24,560 nt of DNA from Silene noctiflora (Eukaryota; Streptophyta; Magnoliopsida; Caryophyllales; Caryophyllaceae), in NCBI GenBank assembly GCA_009801015.1, contig VHZZ01000449.1:218932-243491 (forward strand). Reading direction: 5' to 3'. The notes under the pieces were generated by a model. The model was not told where the DNA came from, ran no database searches, and saw nothing but the letters and a program-made list of their open reading frames with translations. Positions within the stretch are counted from its first letter, which is position 1. Each line of letters begins with the position of its first letter. Positions 8,521 through 18,302 of the stretch are shown piece by piece. Both the position numbers and the translations under genes were made by a program.

Positions 8521-9887
8521 CCGCTGTGACCCGTGGCGGGTTTGGTAGTAGACAGCAGTGGCCGCATTCGTCGAGAATTATTAGGGTTTCAAGGGCATCA
8601 GGTGGAAAAGATAGGCATAGTAAGGTCTGGACAGCTAAAGGGCCGAGAGATAGACGGGTTCGGCTTTCGGTTAATACGGCTATACAGTTTTATGATCTGC
8701 AAGATAGGTTGGGTTATGACCAGCCTAGTAAGGCGGTCGAGTGGCTGATTAAGGCCGCGGCTGAAGCCATCAATGAACTACCTTGTTTGGATAGTAGTAA
8801 TTTTCCTACTGCTGATATGAGCAGGGTCGGAGCTGGTAATTGTATGACTGAGTTACCTAATTGTTTGGAGACGACGACCTCTGTGGTTCAAGACCACGAA
8901 GGTCAGCAAAAACAGCAGCTCCAAGTTGGGTCGATGAGTAAATCGGGTTGTAGTAGTAATAACTCGGATACTAGTAAAGGATCCGGGTTGTCCTTGTCTA
9001 GGTCTGAGATCCGGGTTAAGGCTAGGGAAAGAGCTAGAGAGAGGACTACAGCTAAGGAGAAAGAAGAGAGTAGTGAACCACCACCACCACCACCACCACC
9101 ACCGCAGCCGCCTTTGTCTAGGGTTAGTGTTGCTTCAATTGGTAGTGGAGGCGGTCAGAGTTCGTCGTTTACTCAGCTTTTGACGGCTGGTATTGATAAA
9201 GCAAGTTCGACTACCGGTCCAACAACCTCAAGTTATCATAATGGTAACAATAATAATAATAATAATATTCCCATGGTTGCGGATTATTTTGGGTCTGGAT
9301 TCATGGGTTTGGCTGCGAATCGATTTGGAAATGCGCCATTACCTCATATAATGTCGCTTTTGCCCTTTAGCGGTGCTCATGAGATCCAACACCACCACCA
9401 GCAGCACCACCACAACCACCAACAGCAATCGTCGTCGTTCTTGTCCGACCAACATCATCATAATAATCATAATCATAATCATAATCAGAATCAGAATCAT
9501 CCTCTTGTTCATCAAGTTCCCAACACTACAACCACCACTACCAGTACTGGAGGTGGTGGTGTGAGTAGTGATTATAACTTGAACTTTTCGATCTCGTCGA
9601 CGAGTAATGGTTTTAATAGGGGGACCCTTCAGTCCAATTCTACTTCTACTTCCTCACCACCACCATCTTTCTTGTCTTACCTTAGCGGTTCCAGTGTGCC
9701 CTTTTTCCTTGGAGGTGCACCTATTTCTCCTGTTGTTGTAGACAATCAACAACAACACCATCACCATGTCCATCACTACCAACATGACCAAGACCACCAT
9801 CAGTTCAACCCTGCTGAGTTGCAGCTTCGTTATGGTGACGGAACCGGGGGACGACATTCTGACCAGAAAGGCAAAGGAAAGAACTAG
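8457..9887 (+). CDS. TCP2: TCP transcription factor, CIN type, TCP2/TCP24 clade
   Basis: This is a 476-residue class II (CIN) TCP protein, expected to be a nuclear DNA-binding factor that promotes the switch from cell division to differentiation in leaves. The TCP basic helix-loop-helix domain occupies residues 51-101: [20 protein letters not shown] forms the basic part, followed by helix I ([14 protein letters not shown]) and helix II (AVEWLIKA). An arginine-rich R domain, [20 protein letters not shown] (181-200), follows; among CIN members it marks the TCP2/TCP24 group. The C-terminus KGKGKN and the block FNRGTLQSN (386-394) also match TCP2 as I remember it. Between these are low-complexity tracts: proline 208-216, asparagine 264-270 and His/Gln/Asn-rich 311-350, which make it longer than Arabidopsis TCP2. 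The start at 8457 is the first in-frame ATG with strong context. The reading frame is uninterrupted, with no coding intron. TCP24 is the alternative name. Confidence 0.93.
   Translation: MEVDDIDSTQQPATAVTTGTITAVTRGGFGSRQQWPHSSRIIRVSRASGGKDRHSKVWTAKGPRDRRVRLSVNTAIQFYDLQDRLGYDQPSKAVEWLIKAAAEAINELPCLDSSNFPTADMSRVGAGNCMTELPNCLETTTSVVQDHEGQQKQQLQVGSMSKSGCSSNNSDTSKGSGLSLSRSEIRVKARERARERTTAKEKEESSEPPPPPPPPPQPPLSRVSVASIGSGGGQSSSFTQLLTAGIDKASSTTGPTTSSYHNGNNNNNNNIPMVADYFGSGFMGLAANRFGNAPLPHIMSLLPFSGAHEIQHHHQQHHHNHQQQSSSFLSDQHHHNNHNHNHNQNQNHPLVHQVPNTTTTTTSTGGGGVSSDYNLNFSISSTSNGFNRGTLQSNSTSTSSPPPSFLSYLSGSSVPFFLGGAPISPVVVDNQQQHHHHVHHYQHDQDHHQFNPAELQLRYGDGTGGRHSDQKGKGKN
9618..9637 (+). promoter_or_regulatory. 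miR319 target site in the TCP coding sequence
   Basis: AGGGGGACCCTTCAGTCCAA encodes residues R388 to N394 plus part of the next codon. The run CCCTTCAGTCCAA pairs perfectly with the 5' part of miR319 (TTGGACTGAAGGG). The same site is known in Arabidopsis TCP2, 3, 4, 10 and 24, where it directs transcript cleavage. Its retention implies that this gene is under miR319 control. Confidence 0.93.
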
Positions 9888-10204
9888 CTAAAAACATGTA
9901 AGTTCCCCTATCCTATACCCTCCTTTGTATTTCACATTTACATTATATTTTTCGCAATTTTCCACGCAATTTTAATCTTGGTTATTCAAATATGTGCATT
10001 GCTTGTTAGTAGTTAGTACTATGAAAATAAACTAAGAATTGCTTAAAATTTCACATTAAACTATATGATAGACGTATGATACCCGATGAAAATGTCGTAA
10101 TGTGTGCTTTATTGCATGGATAATTGTAATTAGAATCGGCTGATTGTCTAGGATTTTACTGTATTTTAATCTTTGCTTAATTGTCACCCAAAAATCAGCA
10201 AAAA

Positions 10205-10500
10205 TTATAGAACAAAACCGTCTTATAGTGCGTGTATATATAAAAGGACTGTCATTTTATTGGTAACCATTCATTCATCACAAATTTTTGTTTAAGATGT
10301 CAATATTTGTCTTAAACTTAATATCAATACCGATCAAGTACACTGATAAGGCAAAATGAGGGTGTCTAGGGGCTAACAACCCGTTTTCATCTTAAGTATA
10401 TATTCTTGTCTTGAAAAGACCTATTGTTCGTTTATTCGTCAATAAATGAGTGTTCTAAAGATAAAAGGACCGTATCATAATATAAGACGATATTATGAAG
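10205..10500. repeat. Possible degenerate MITE with CCGTCTTATA ends
   Basis: AACCGTCTTATAGTG near 10217 and the reverse complement of ATAATATAAGACGATAT near 10475 are similar, with AAAAGGACTGTC / AAAAGGACCGTA blocks inside each end. The inverted repeat is weak and no target duplication is seen. Confidence 0.3.
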
Positions 10501-11757
10501 AATAGTTATGAAGAATGAGGGAGTGGAGTAACAGGTGTTGATCATCCATAGTTGGTACTGAAAAAACCATAGCTTTACAAGACATAGCACAGTTAAAAGT
10601 AGAAGAGTATATGATGTTATAGAATTTAGAAACCCAAAAAACAAGTGCTCCCTAACTAAGCTCTTTGTCTAAAAATTAAATTTAGTGAAAGACAGAGTTT
10701 GCAACGGCTCTCTAATTAACACCTGTCATCAACTATTTATTTTGATGCCTTGTTAATTTGTTGGGAATCACACATTTATGTCTTCTTTTAAGAAACAAAT
10801 ATTATTGTTTGTCATTTGTTTTAACTTTAAAGATGTGACAACTAATTTTATGTTCCAAGTTTATTTGTTTATTTGTTTATGACAAAAGGTACTTTAATGG
10901 TATTCTTCTTCATCGACATATAATTGTTTGGATGTTTAGTGAGACCCTTAGTTTATTTCCTGATTTTCCATTTTGGGTAGACATAATGGTGGATCTAAGA
11001 GGCTAACAGAAGCGTTCGTCTAAAAAAAAAAAAGAACTTTGATGTACTCCAATTCAATTAAAATTTGTGAATATTTTTTCAAGTTTTCCTTGTACTATTA
11101 TTTGTTTGTCTTAGTTGAAATTTTTCCCTCTACGAGTGCAAATCCTGGCTTTGATACTAGGTGGACGCATTGGAGGTGGGTTATCTGAATGATTGAATGG
11201 CATAAATCATAGTGCCTTTCATAGTTTCATTGATAGAGCCTAGGTAGAAATGAAATTTTGGATAGCAAACTTTCCTCTTATTATTTTGTATTGATGTTAA
11301 TGTTTTATGTTCAGAGATTTTTAATTATCAAAAAGTGATAACCTTAACTATTTTTTGGGATTTACAAATAGTGAGTGTTATCCCTTGTTACGGCTAGCTT
11401 CGCCCTTATTTCCTTCTTCCTTTGAGAGAATTGATCAGGGCAATAGCCAATAAAAGCACTCTTCTTTCTGTTCATCAGAATGATACTTTCTCTATTGCAT
11501 TTGGCCTCATTGTGATTTTGATGCTCATATTATGATATGCCACACTTTGATTATTATTATTATCTCAATATATACATTAGATTCAGAAATAAGACAACAT
11601 GAAACTAATTGTTGTGCTTGTGATAGTAACTTAAGTGTGTCATTGTGAAATTTTGCATTGCAAGTTGAGAACAATAATTACTAATGTAGACATTGGTTAA
11701 CTAACAAAATAAATTGATGGAAACAAATTTAGGAGAAGGATAATGTTATGTTTGGTA
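10501..11757. other. Intronic or spacer sequence, nothing recognised
   Basis: AT-rich sequence, T-rich on the plus strand, as expected for a plant intron. No gene, RNA gene or bounded repeat is recognised. Confidence 0.45.
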
Positions 11758-11849
11758 CTCACTTTGTCGATCATTTGTTTACCTACCTTTGATTAAAATA
11801 TTCCTCACGTGGAATATAAAAGGTAAACAAATGACTGAGACGGAAAGAG
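11758..11849. mobile_element. Stowaway-like MITE, 92 bp
   Basis: The right end, reverse complemented, reads CTCTTTCCGTCTCAGTCATT followed by TGTTTACCT. The left end reads CTCACTTTGTCGATCATTTG followed by TTTACCT. These are imperfect inverted repeats of about 28 bp covering most of the element, flanked by TA at 11756-11757 and 11850-11851. Transcribed as RNA it would fold into a near-complete hairpin. It is the same family as the copy at 12388 and the hairpins in the F-box intron. Confidence 0.7.
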
Positions 11850-12387
11850 TATAATATTATTGAGTCACATTTACATGTGAGGAATCTTTGTTTAAGATGG
11901 AATTGTTGTGAGGAATTGTAGCTTGTGGCGAAACACTTCGTTATTTCAATTAATTTTATGTGAGACGATGTACTTGCGCATTTACATAATTTGGTAATTC
12001 ATTTAATAAGGTGCATAATTTTAAAAAGGATGGTGGTATGTATACAACAGTTTTACATAAATTTTTATCTTGTTAACTTACTATTAGAAGCAAAAGCAAG
12101 TTTTTTTTTTTTTGTCTCTTATTTTTTTTTTTAAGGTAGGCCTTGATGAATTATTGTACACAGTATGATAGTAGTATGGGAGTATACAAATTAAGGAAGC
12201 ATTTTAAAATGTAAAAGCAACTAGGTTAAATGAGGGAGCAAGAGTAAATAACAACCTAAGGGGCGACAGAAGCTTAAACTACAAGCCTTATTCCACAGAG
12301 GATGATTTTCCTTTTCTTTTTGTTTTATCAAGAAAGCAAACTATGTTAGTTGATCCCTTAAAGTACACCCTTGTTCACTAATAGTTA

Positions 12388-12474
12388 CTCCCTCCGTCTC
12401 AGTCATTTGTTTACCTTTTATATTCTTTTAAATTGTATTTTAATCAAAGATAAACAAATGATTAGGACAAAGTT
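12388..12474. mobile_element. Stowaway-like MITE, about 87 bp
   Basis: The left end CTCCCTCCGTCTCAGTCATT (12388) is a near-consensus Stowaway terminus, preceded by TA. The right end is more decayed: GATAAACAAATGATTAGGAC pairs with the left arm, but the last bases have drifted, so the right boundary is approximate. Confidence 0.65.
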
Positions 12475-15400
12475 CAACGTGATTTAGATAAAGTTGCTTC
12501 CTAGAGTGCTAAGCTATGCTACTTGAAATGGATGAGTATAGAAAAAGACAAACAAGAGTTTGGACAAAGTAGTAGTTTTGTACGAATGTTGTTCTGCTTC
12601 TCCCAAAAGGAAATGATGAATTTATACAACCTAAGAGGAACCAAGAACTAGGTAAAACCAAACGATTGGTTATCCTAAAATAAAGCTACATTAGTGCTAA
12701 TAAAGATATGTACTAATTATAAATAACACAATATTCCAATAATGAGGCATATATTAATTCACCTATACTCATGGTATATGTAAAATATCTATAATGCCAA
12801 ATCCTAGATTAGTAGCTTAATAGCTTACCTCCTAAGGTTTCATCGAGGATCAGACCAATGAACACCCCTACGTAGATGTCTATGTGTGCGTTACCGCCAT
12901 TGGGCCATTTTGGTTCAGTTCTAATGCTGTTGATATTCTGCTACTGTCTGTTTTGTGACTATAGTTTTCTTGCCAACTCCTCCTATCTAAAATTCTAAAC
13001 TGCATGTTTATGTGTCCAATTAAATTTACATTCTCGTTCATCCATAGTTGATGATTTAGCCCGTGAGTGTGGAGTTTGATGGTTAAAATTTGAGTGAAAG
13101 TTTCAGGGGTTTCAGGTTCTAGTCCCTCTAAGAGCAATCTTGTGAGTCGTGAGAGTTATATATGGCCTTAAAGTGCTGAAACAATGTCTTCGAACATGTC
13201 ACCTTGTTAAATGGTGGTTCACCTCGTATGTCACAACCTCCGCTGCTCTTCTTGTGGGTTATTAAGTATTCTTTCTTAGTTAACTGCATTCAAAAAGGAG
13301 TTTTTTCAAATTTACTCATGAATGATTGATCAGATTATCTGAAAGGATCCAGAGTGTCACGACTCTCGAGGATAAAGAGGGAAATGGTTATTGTGAATTT
13401 GGTAGAACTGTCAAGTGTCACAACTCACAACCTGTTGAATTTGGATGCATTTCCTCTTAAGCTCTAAGAATGGCTGGATTTGAGTAGCATTAATTTATTC
13501 AATAATCTTCCTTCAACTACATCCATGCCTGTAAGATGAGCAAGATCGCAAGCCTACACTGGTTGTAGTTCCTCGACCAATGTATTTGTGTAACGCTGCA
13601 TTGATCTCTCTCGGATTCATGCACCCCGTACTGTTGTATCATGTCTTACATGCTTGAAACTTAAATTTGAGTTTCCATTTCTTAGACTCAAACTTTTGAG
13701 ACTTTTGCCACAACTTAGCTTCCATAGCTCTTGTTGTAGGTCTCTTTATTTGAGTAATCGCTTCTCGTCACACTTTTTGTCATCATCTTGTTGATGCACA
13801 TCATCACCGGCCTTTGTTTATTCACTGAAACATTTGCCTTTACAAGATACGCTAAAGCATTTATCTCTAACATACACTTCAAACATGGTGCATGCAGTGC
13901 CTTCCAATACCATTTTTTTGGTGTTGTTACACTATTTCCTGACTGAACTTGGCTGTTTGAGTTGAAGTGGTTGTGATGCAACACTCTACCCTCGAAACTC
14001 CTATACCCTTTCGTCAGGAAAAAGGGTAATATCTAGTAATTCCAGAACACTCATACAGGACACCAATAAATTACTACCCTTTTGGCCTTTTAAGTTTTAA
14101 GGCACTGCTAAGTGCCAACTTACATATCATGCTAATTGAAGTCCTAGAAGTTTATGAATAAGCTTAAGCAGACATGATAACAATTCCATGCTGTGCTTCT
14201 TTTTGTAAGGATTCTATTACAAGAATCACGTTTAGTCGAAACTTGAATGTTGTATCAACAAAATCAAGCTCGTGATAAAAGCTAAAACAGAACTGATATT
14301 GACATCGAGTTATGCATACTGAAACTGTTTACTTCGACTTTTAAGCAACGAGAATGCTGATGTGCCTCTTGTTAAGTTTGGCAAAGTGCTTTATCTGTAC
14401 TTTCGTATCACGTATGTGGTGTGACTTCATTTGTTCTATTTTGGTTATGTTTATTGGTGCTGAATGCTGAAGCATGTTACCATGCTCGTGAAAGGAACAG
14501 GTTGATACTGCTGAAATGGCCAAAATGTTAAATCACACACTTCATATAAACAATAATAATCCAATGTTCTACAAGAGGTCAGGGACGATGTATGTACACA
14601 ACTTACCTATAAGATCGCTTGAATTACGACTTTCACAAATTACCACTTGTCCTAGGCCTTTGTCGTCAATGTCCTTGATGTTGCACTCGACACTTCTCAG
14701 ATATAGAGTATGAAGTGTAAGGAAAACTACGGCTCTCTAGATGCGTTAACTTGTCTAGGGATTTAGTCGGATTAGGAATAACTGTTTCTTATGGGATGAT
14801 GATTTGAGTTGTCTAAGACTCTTAAGGATTAATCCTTACCCTAATAGGAGAGAAATAATAGTTCCTCCAACACTCCTTTACCCTTCTTCCTCGCGTTTTT
14901 TCTTCCGTTCACTATCCTCTTTTCCCTTTATTTATCCGTCATTCTGCTTTTCCTTGTCCCGTAATATTTACCTCAGTCCAAACAAGATTACTTTAAGTCT
15001 GTTAGTTGTTGCTTGTGGCTGTCAAGCCGTGTTATTAAAGTATTCTGCTTCATTCCTATATTGATTTTGTTGAAATGTATACTTCATTGCTAATACACCC
15101 ACTTATAATCAAAGTATATCAGTTGGGAAGTCGCAAATAAATAATCGCAGTTTCCGGATTATGTTTTTGCACCCCGTATTCCTTCTCTTCCACACTTAAA
15201 ACAGAAAATCGCAAATTTAATCCTGTTAGTTGTTGCTTGTCCGCCTGATTATATTTAAGTAGTACTCCGTATGACATACTCGTAGTTACTAAAGTTAATG
15301 TTAGCTGTCGGACAATCTAGCTGTCGGACCATATAAGATGCCAGTTTTTTAATTGTTCTTGCGTTTTACATTGCGACCACAACTCCTCAAATTTTCTAGC

Positions 15401-15521
15401 TAAAGCATTACAACCCCAGCAACGGCCTTATCTGAGTTTTTTTCCCGATATACTACATATCTTTGAATGTCTACAAATTAATGTTAAATCTTGGACACTG
15501 TATCGTGGAAGTGATGTGCAG
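12475..15521. other. Long stretch with no supported gene (distal part of the proposed TCP intron)
   Basis: Several short open frames of 60-90 codons occur on both strands (for example near 12880-13137, 13715-13984 and 14804-15064), but none has conserved domains, splice-bounded structure or plant-like codon use. A tandem GCTGTCGGAC pair sits near 15305-15328. GGTTCTAGTCC near 13112 resembles a Pol III B box but lacks a convincing A box upstream. Confidence 0.45.
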
Positions 15522-15735
15522 GCAAACAAATGATGAAGCAGCTGAAGAGTGTGCAAGCCCCTAGTCCCTCTCCTGCTCAGTACTGTACTTAAGAGTTCGC
15601 TGCTAATTTTGTATGAATTCGGAATTCTTGTTTTGCCATTCTGAAGTCGATGAATTCAATTGACATCGAACAAGTCAAATTTGTTGATTTATGTGAACCA
15701 GAGACGCGAGCTTTCAATGTAATAAGTCGTTTCCT
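15522..15735 (+). other. Proposed terminal 3'-UTR exon of the TCP gene
   Basis: The segment follows the candidate acceptor GATGTGCAG and is less AT-rich than its surroundings. It includes a 20-codon open frame (15530-15592). Downstream are T-rich upstream-element-like sequence and AATAAG at about 15720-15725 followed by a T-rich stretch, which together could form a weak plant poly(A) signal. It could alternatively be an unrelated transcript. Confidence 0.35.
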
Positions 15736-15971
15736 TTTGTGATTTATTACCGATGATTTGTTGACCTTTATTACCCGGAAATTGTTTGATCAACAATTTA
15801 ACAGAATTCTATTAAATATCGATCACTATGTAATTACTGATAACCGATCAAGTTCAACAACATTCCAATCCGATCTATAAGGTCTAGGGTTGTGTTGGTA
15901 ATGCAGGAGTTATGTCTACAACAAACCATTTTTTTCCTTTTTTACCTGGTCGCACATTGGAATGGAACAAC

Positions 15972-16240
15972 TAGAGATGAAAGGAGTGGTGTTTCGTGCT
16001 GGCCCATCGTGCCTGGAGGAGAAAATGACACGGCCCAGGCACGCTAAGGTGGGCTTCCTGCTGGTAAAATGAAAATGGTGGTCTAGGCAAAAACCATGGT
16101 GTGTCGTGCCCAAGCAATTCCTCCACTTCAACCTTATTTCTTTATATTTTGGGCGTGCCAAAGTCGACCGTGTCATGCCTAGGCTACGCACAGTATTCTT
16201 TCTCAAACTTCAGCCGTCCGCATGCCCACTTCCATCCCTA
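15972..16240. mobile_element. hAT-type MITE, 269 bp, with perfect 8-bp target duplication
   Basis: The ends are TAGAGATGAAAG at 15972 and CTTCCATCCCTA ending at 16240, inverted repeats with two mismatches and of the TAGGGATG type common in plant hAT elements. Both sides carry GGAACAAC (15964-15971 and 16241-16248). The interior is GC-richer, with repeated GGCCCATCGTGCC / CACGGCCCAGGCACG phrases and no transposase. It lies between the convergent 3' ends of the TCP and F-box genes. Confidence 0.85.
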
Positions 16241-16599
16241 GGAACAACCGATAGTTCACATATGTAAACAAACAGTATCTTTCTACATTCATTATTTAAT
16301 CATAGGGTTAGTGGGTCGATCTCACATGAAAAACGATCATGTACATCTTTAGTATCTGTCTTGTAACTTTATGCAAACTCGAAGCAACAGCTTAACTAAG
16401 ATGTAAAAAAGAAATTAAAGCGAAAAAGCTTAGTTTACAAGCCATGTGGAATCTGTACCATAATACTTAAAACAAAGAAGACTTATTTCACAAGACTGAG
16501 GAAAGTACATCAGAGTGGAAAAGGTACACTTCTTGATGACATTAAAAGTTGCTTGCAAATGAAACCATAACAACATGATGATCAAACCTAAAATATTCA

Positions 16600-16876
16600 C
16601 AATATTGATACACAATTTATTAAGTCGCATGTGTGCACTTTCTTACAAGCATAATATATGGCCTGAATTACATAAACAGCTGCTATTTTAATCGACTTCT
16701 GTTGGAATTGAATCAGAAAGGTGCCACTTGCCGGTTTTGATGTTTATACAAGTGACTGATTTATTGGTGCTTTGACTGTATTGTTTCTGCAATGCTGTTG
16801 GAAGTGCAACCAAAATTGTATATTGCTGCCTTCAGAAGTATACCGGTCTCCCTTCTCCTTATAACGCCATGTCTCG
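16600..16876 (-). other. Proposed terminal 3'-UTR exon of the F-box gene
   Basis: Read on the minus strand, an excellent acceptor CTACTCCCATTTCAG|CGAGAC precedes 16876. A branch-point-like CCTAAC lies about 30 nt further upstream. Some 255 nt into the exon there is a canonical AATAAA (16621-16616), followed by GT-rich sequence (CATGTTGTTATGG). The exon has no meaningful open frame. The combination of strong acceptor and canonical poly(A) signal makes this more secure than the TCP counterpart. The cleavage site near 16600 is approximate. Confidence 0.55.
16616..16621 (-). terminator. Candidate poly(A) signal AATAAA of the F-box gene
   Basis: AATAAA on the minus strand lies in TTAATAAATTG, with a T/G-rich stretch downstream. 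It would end the proposed terminal exon that starts at 16876. Confidence 0.5.
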
Positions 16877-18281
16877 CTGAAATGGGAGTAGGATATTTGT
16901 TAGGATGAAAAAATTGCCATCAATATATACAGCAGAAAACAAACTTACTAAAAAATTTGACACCAACAGAATCAGGATTGACAAGGTCACATAGACACAC
17001 CAGGAGGACGATGCTATGCGATAACTACTCAAGAGTCGGTACGCACACGAATAACACTGTATACACAAATTTGTGATAATAAAGATTTATAACAATTTAA
17101 TAGTCATTAAGTGGTGGTAATTCTCATAACCAGGGTTTGAATCCGTTGGCTTCCAAAATATCCTTTGCTCACTTGACACCCCCCAAAAACAAACAATTAC
17201 AAATAATAACTCAGCAAGTCTGTGCTAATCTGCCTGTGGCGGAGAAAAGGTAATAGAAATATGCAACCTCACCCTTGAAGTAGAATTCAGAAAACACTCA
17301 ATACAATATTTCCTAATTGCTCAAAATTAATTTCCATCAACTAACGCTGTTTACAATCCAAGGACATGAAAGACATTTTGCTTTATTCCATCAGATTTCT
17401 GCAACAGCTCAAAGGCAAGGAAAAAACTACCAATCAAGAATCAAATAAACTCTGTAACTCTTAAACAAACATCAAATCCAGAGAGACAGATTATGAGTCA
17501 TCGTAGCAAAGTAGCTATCGTCAAAAACGAACATCAAATATACCATAAGGACAGATGCTAATATTTCAGCATGTTAATTCAGCAGTCTACAATATCTAGC
17601 TGGATGGACAATCTGGACAAACTCGACTTTAAATATTTCCATAATATTATTTTGAAGTTGTTTAAGCAAGGCATTACCCCTAAGCAGTGGTTATGATTCC
17701 CCTAATCAGGTATGCAGGTACAAATAAATTCTTAGACACTTAACCAAACACAGAATAAATAATTACAAATCAAGCTGGCACCTCAGCAACCAAGCCTAAA
17801 TTATTAGTGGTTGACAAGAAGTACAACAAGCATTCAACTAAATGCACAACTTTCTTACACTTCATGAAAAAAAAAATTGATTTTAGACGTTCAGGGTACA
17901 GCAACTTTGAGAACTAAAAAACTCCTCGGTCGTAGGAAGAAGTTTGTATCACTACATGAAATGGTGAAAGTAGCGTAAAACTTGTCACATTGCTAACCGG
18001 TGATTACAATTATAGCACCTCCATCTATAATGATTTGTTGTATAACTGGATGGAAAAGGTATTAAATGTAACTAAATTAGTCCTTTTCATTAGAAGCTTG
18101 ATTTAATTTTCGCCTATATAATTAAATTACATGTACTTTTGACTTAAATACTGATTAAGATGGCAAAGCAACATCTAATTCCAACCAATAAACGAATATC
18201 AACATATCAATGCATTTGCACCACAATTTCCAGCATAATTAACTAACGATAATATTAACCAAATTCTCGAACTTTGATTAC
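16877..18281 (-). other. Proposed 3'-UTR intron of the F-box gene (1405 bp)
   Basis: On the minus strand the donor GAG|GTAATC starts at 18281, 20 nt after the stop codon, and the acceptor CCCATTTCAG ends at 16877. The interval is AT-rich and contains no gene. It includes a possible SINE-like B box on the plus strand (GGTTTGAATCC, 17134-17144). The splice lies close enough to the stop not to provoke decay. Confidence 0.5.
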
Positions 18282-18302
18282 CTCGGGTAAAACTCAATCC
18301 AA

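Larger units (their letters stand above)
9898..15521 (+). other. Proposed 3'-UTR intron of the TCP gene (about 5.6 kb)
   Basis: A strong donor CAT|GTAAGT starts at 9898, only 10 nt after the stop codon. The proposed acceptor TGATGTGCAG|GC ends at 15521. The interval is AT-rich and free of real coding sequence, and it contains at least two MITEs and several inverted repeats. A donor this close to the stop would not be expected to trigger nonsense-mediated decay, since the junction lies within 50 nt. The donor is convincing; the acceptor is one candidate among others, and intermediate exons or an early polyadenylation site cannot be excluded. Confidence 0.45.

Noticed and set aside
8533..9857. 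Alternative-frame ORFs on both strands within the TCP gene
   Set aside because: They are shadows of the TCP reading frame and its triplet repeats. The TCP frame alone carries the conserved domain, R domain and family C-terminus.
13100..13160. tRNA or SINE-like sequence around GGTTCTAGTCC
   Set aside because: It has only an approximate B box. No A box, acceptor stem or cloverleaf could be traced.
13715..15064. ORFs of 65-89 codons on both strands
   Set aside because: They are short, show no family resemblance, no splice-bounded structure or starts in good context, and lie in AT-rich intronic or intergenic DNA.
15916..16206. 96-codon minus-strand ORF
   Set aside because: It lies almost wholly inside the hAT MITE at 15972-16240, whose ends and target duplication explain the sequence.
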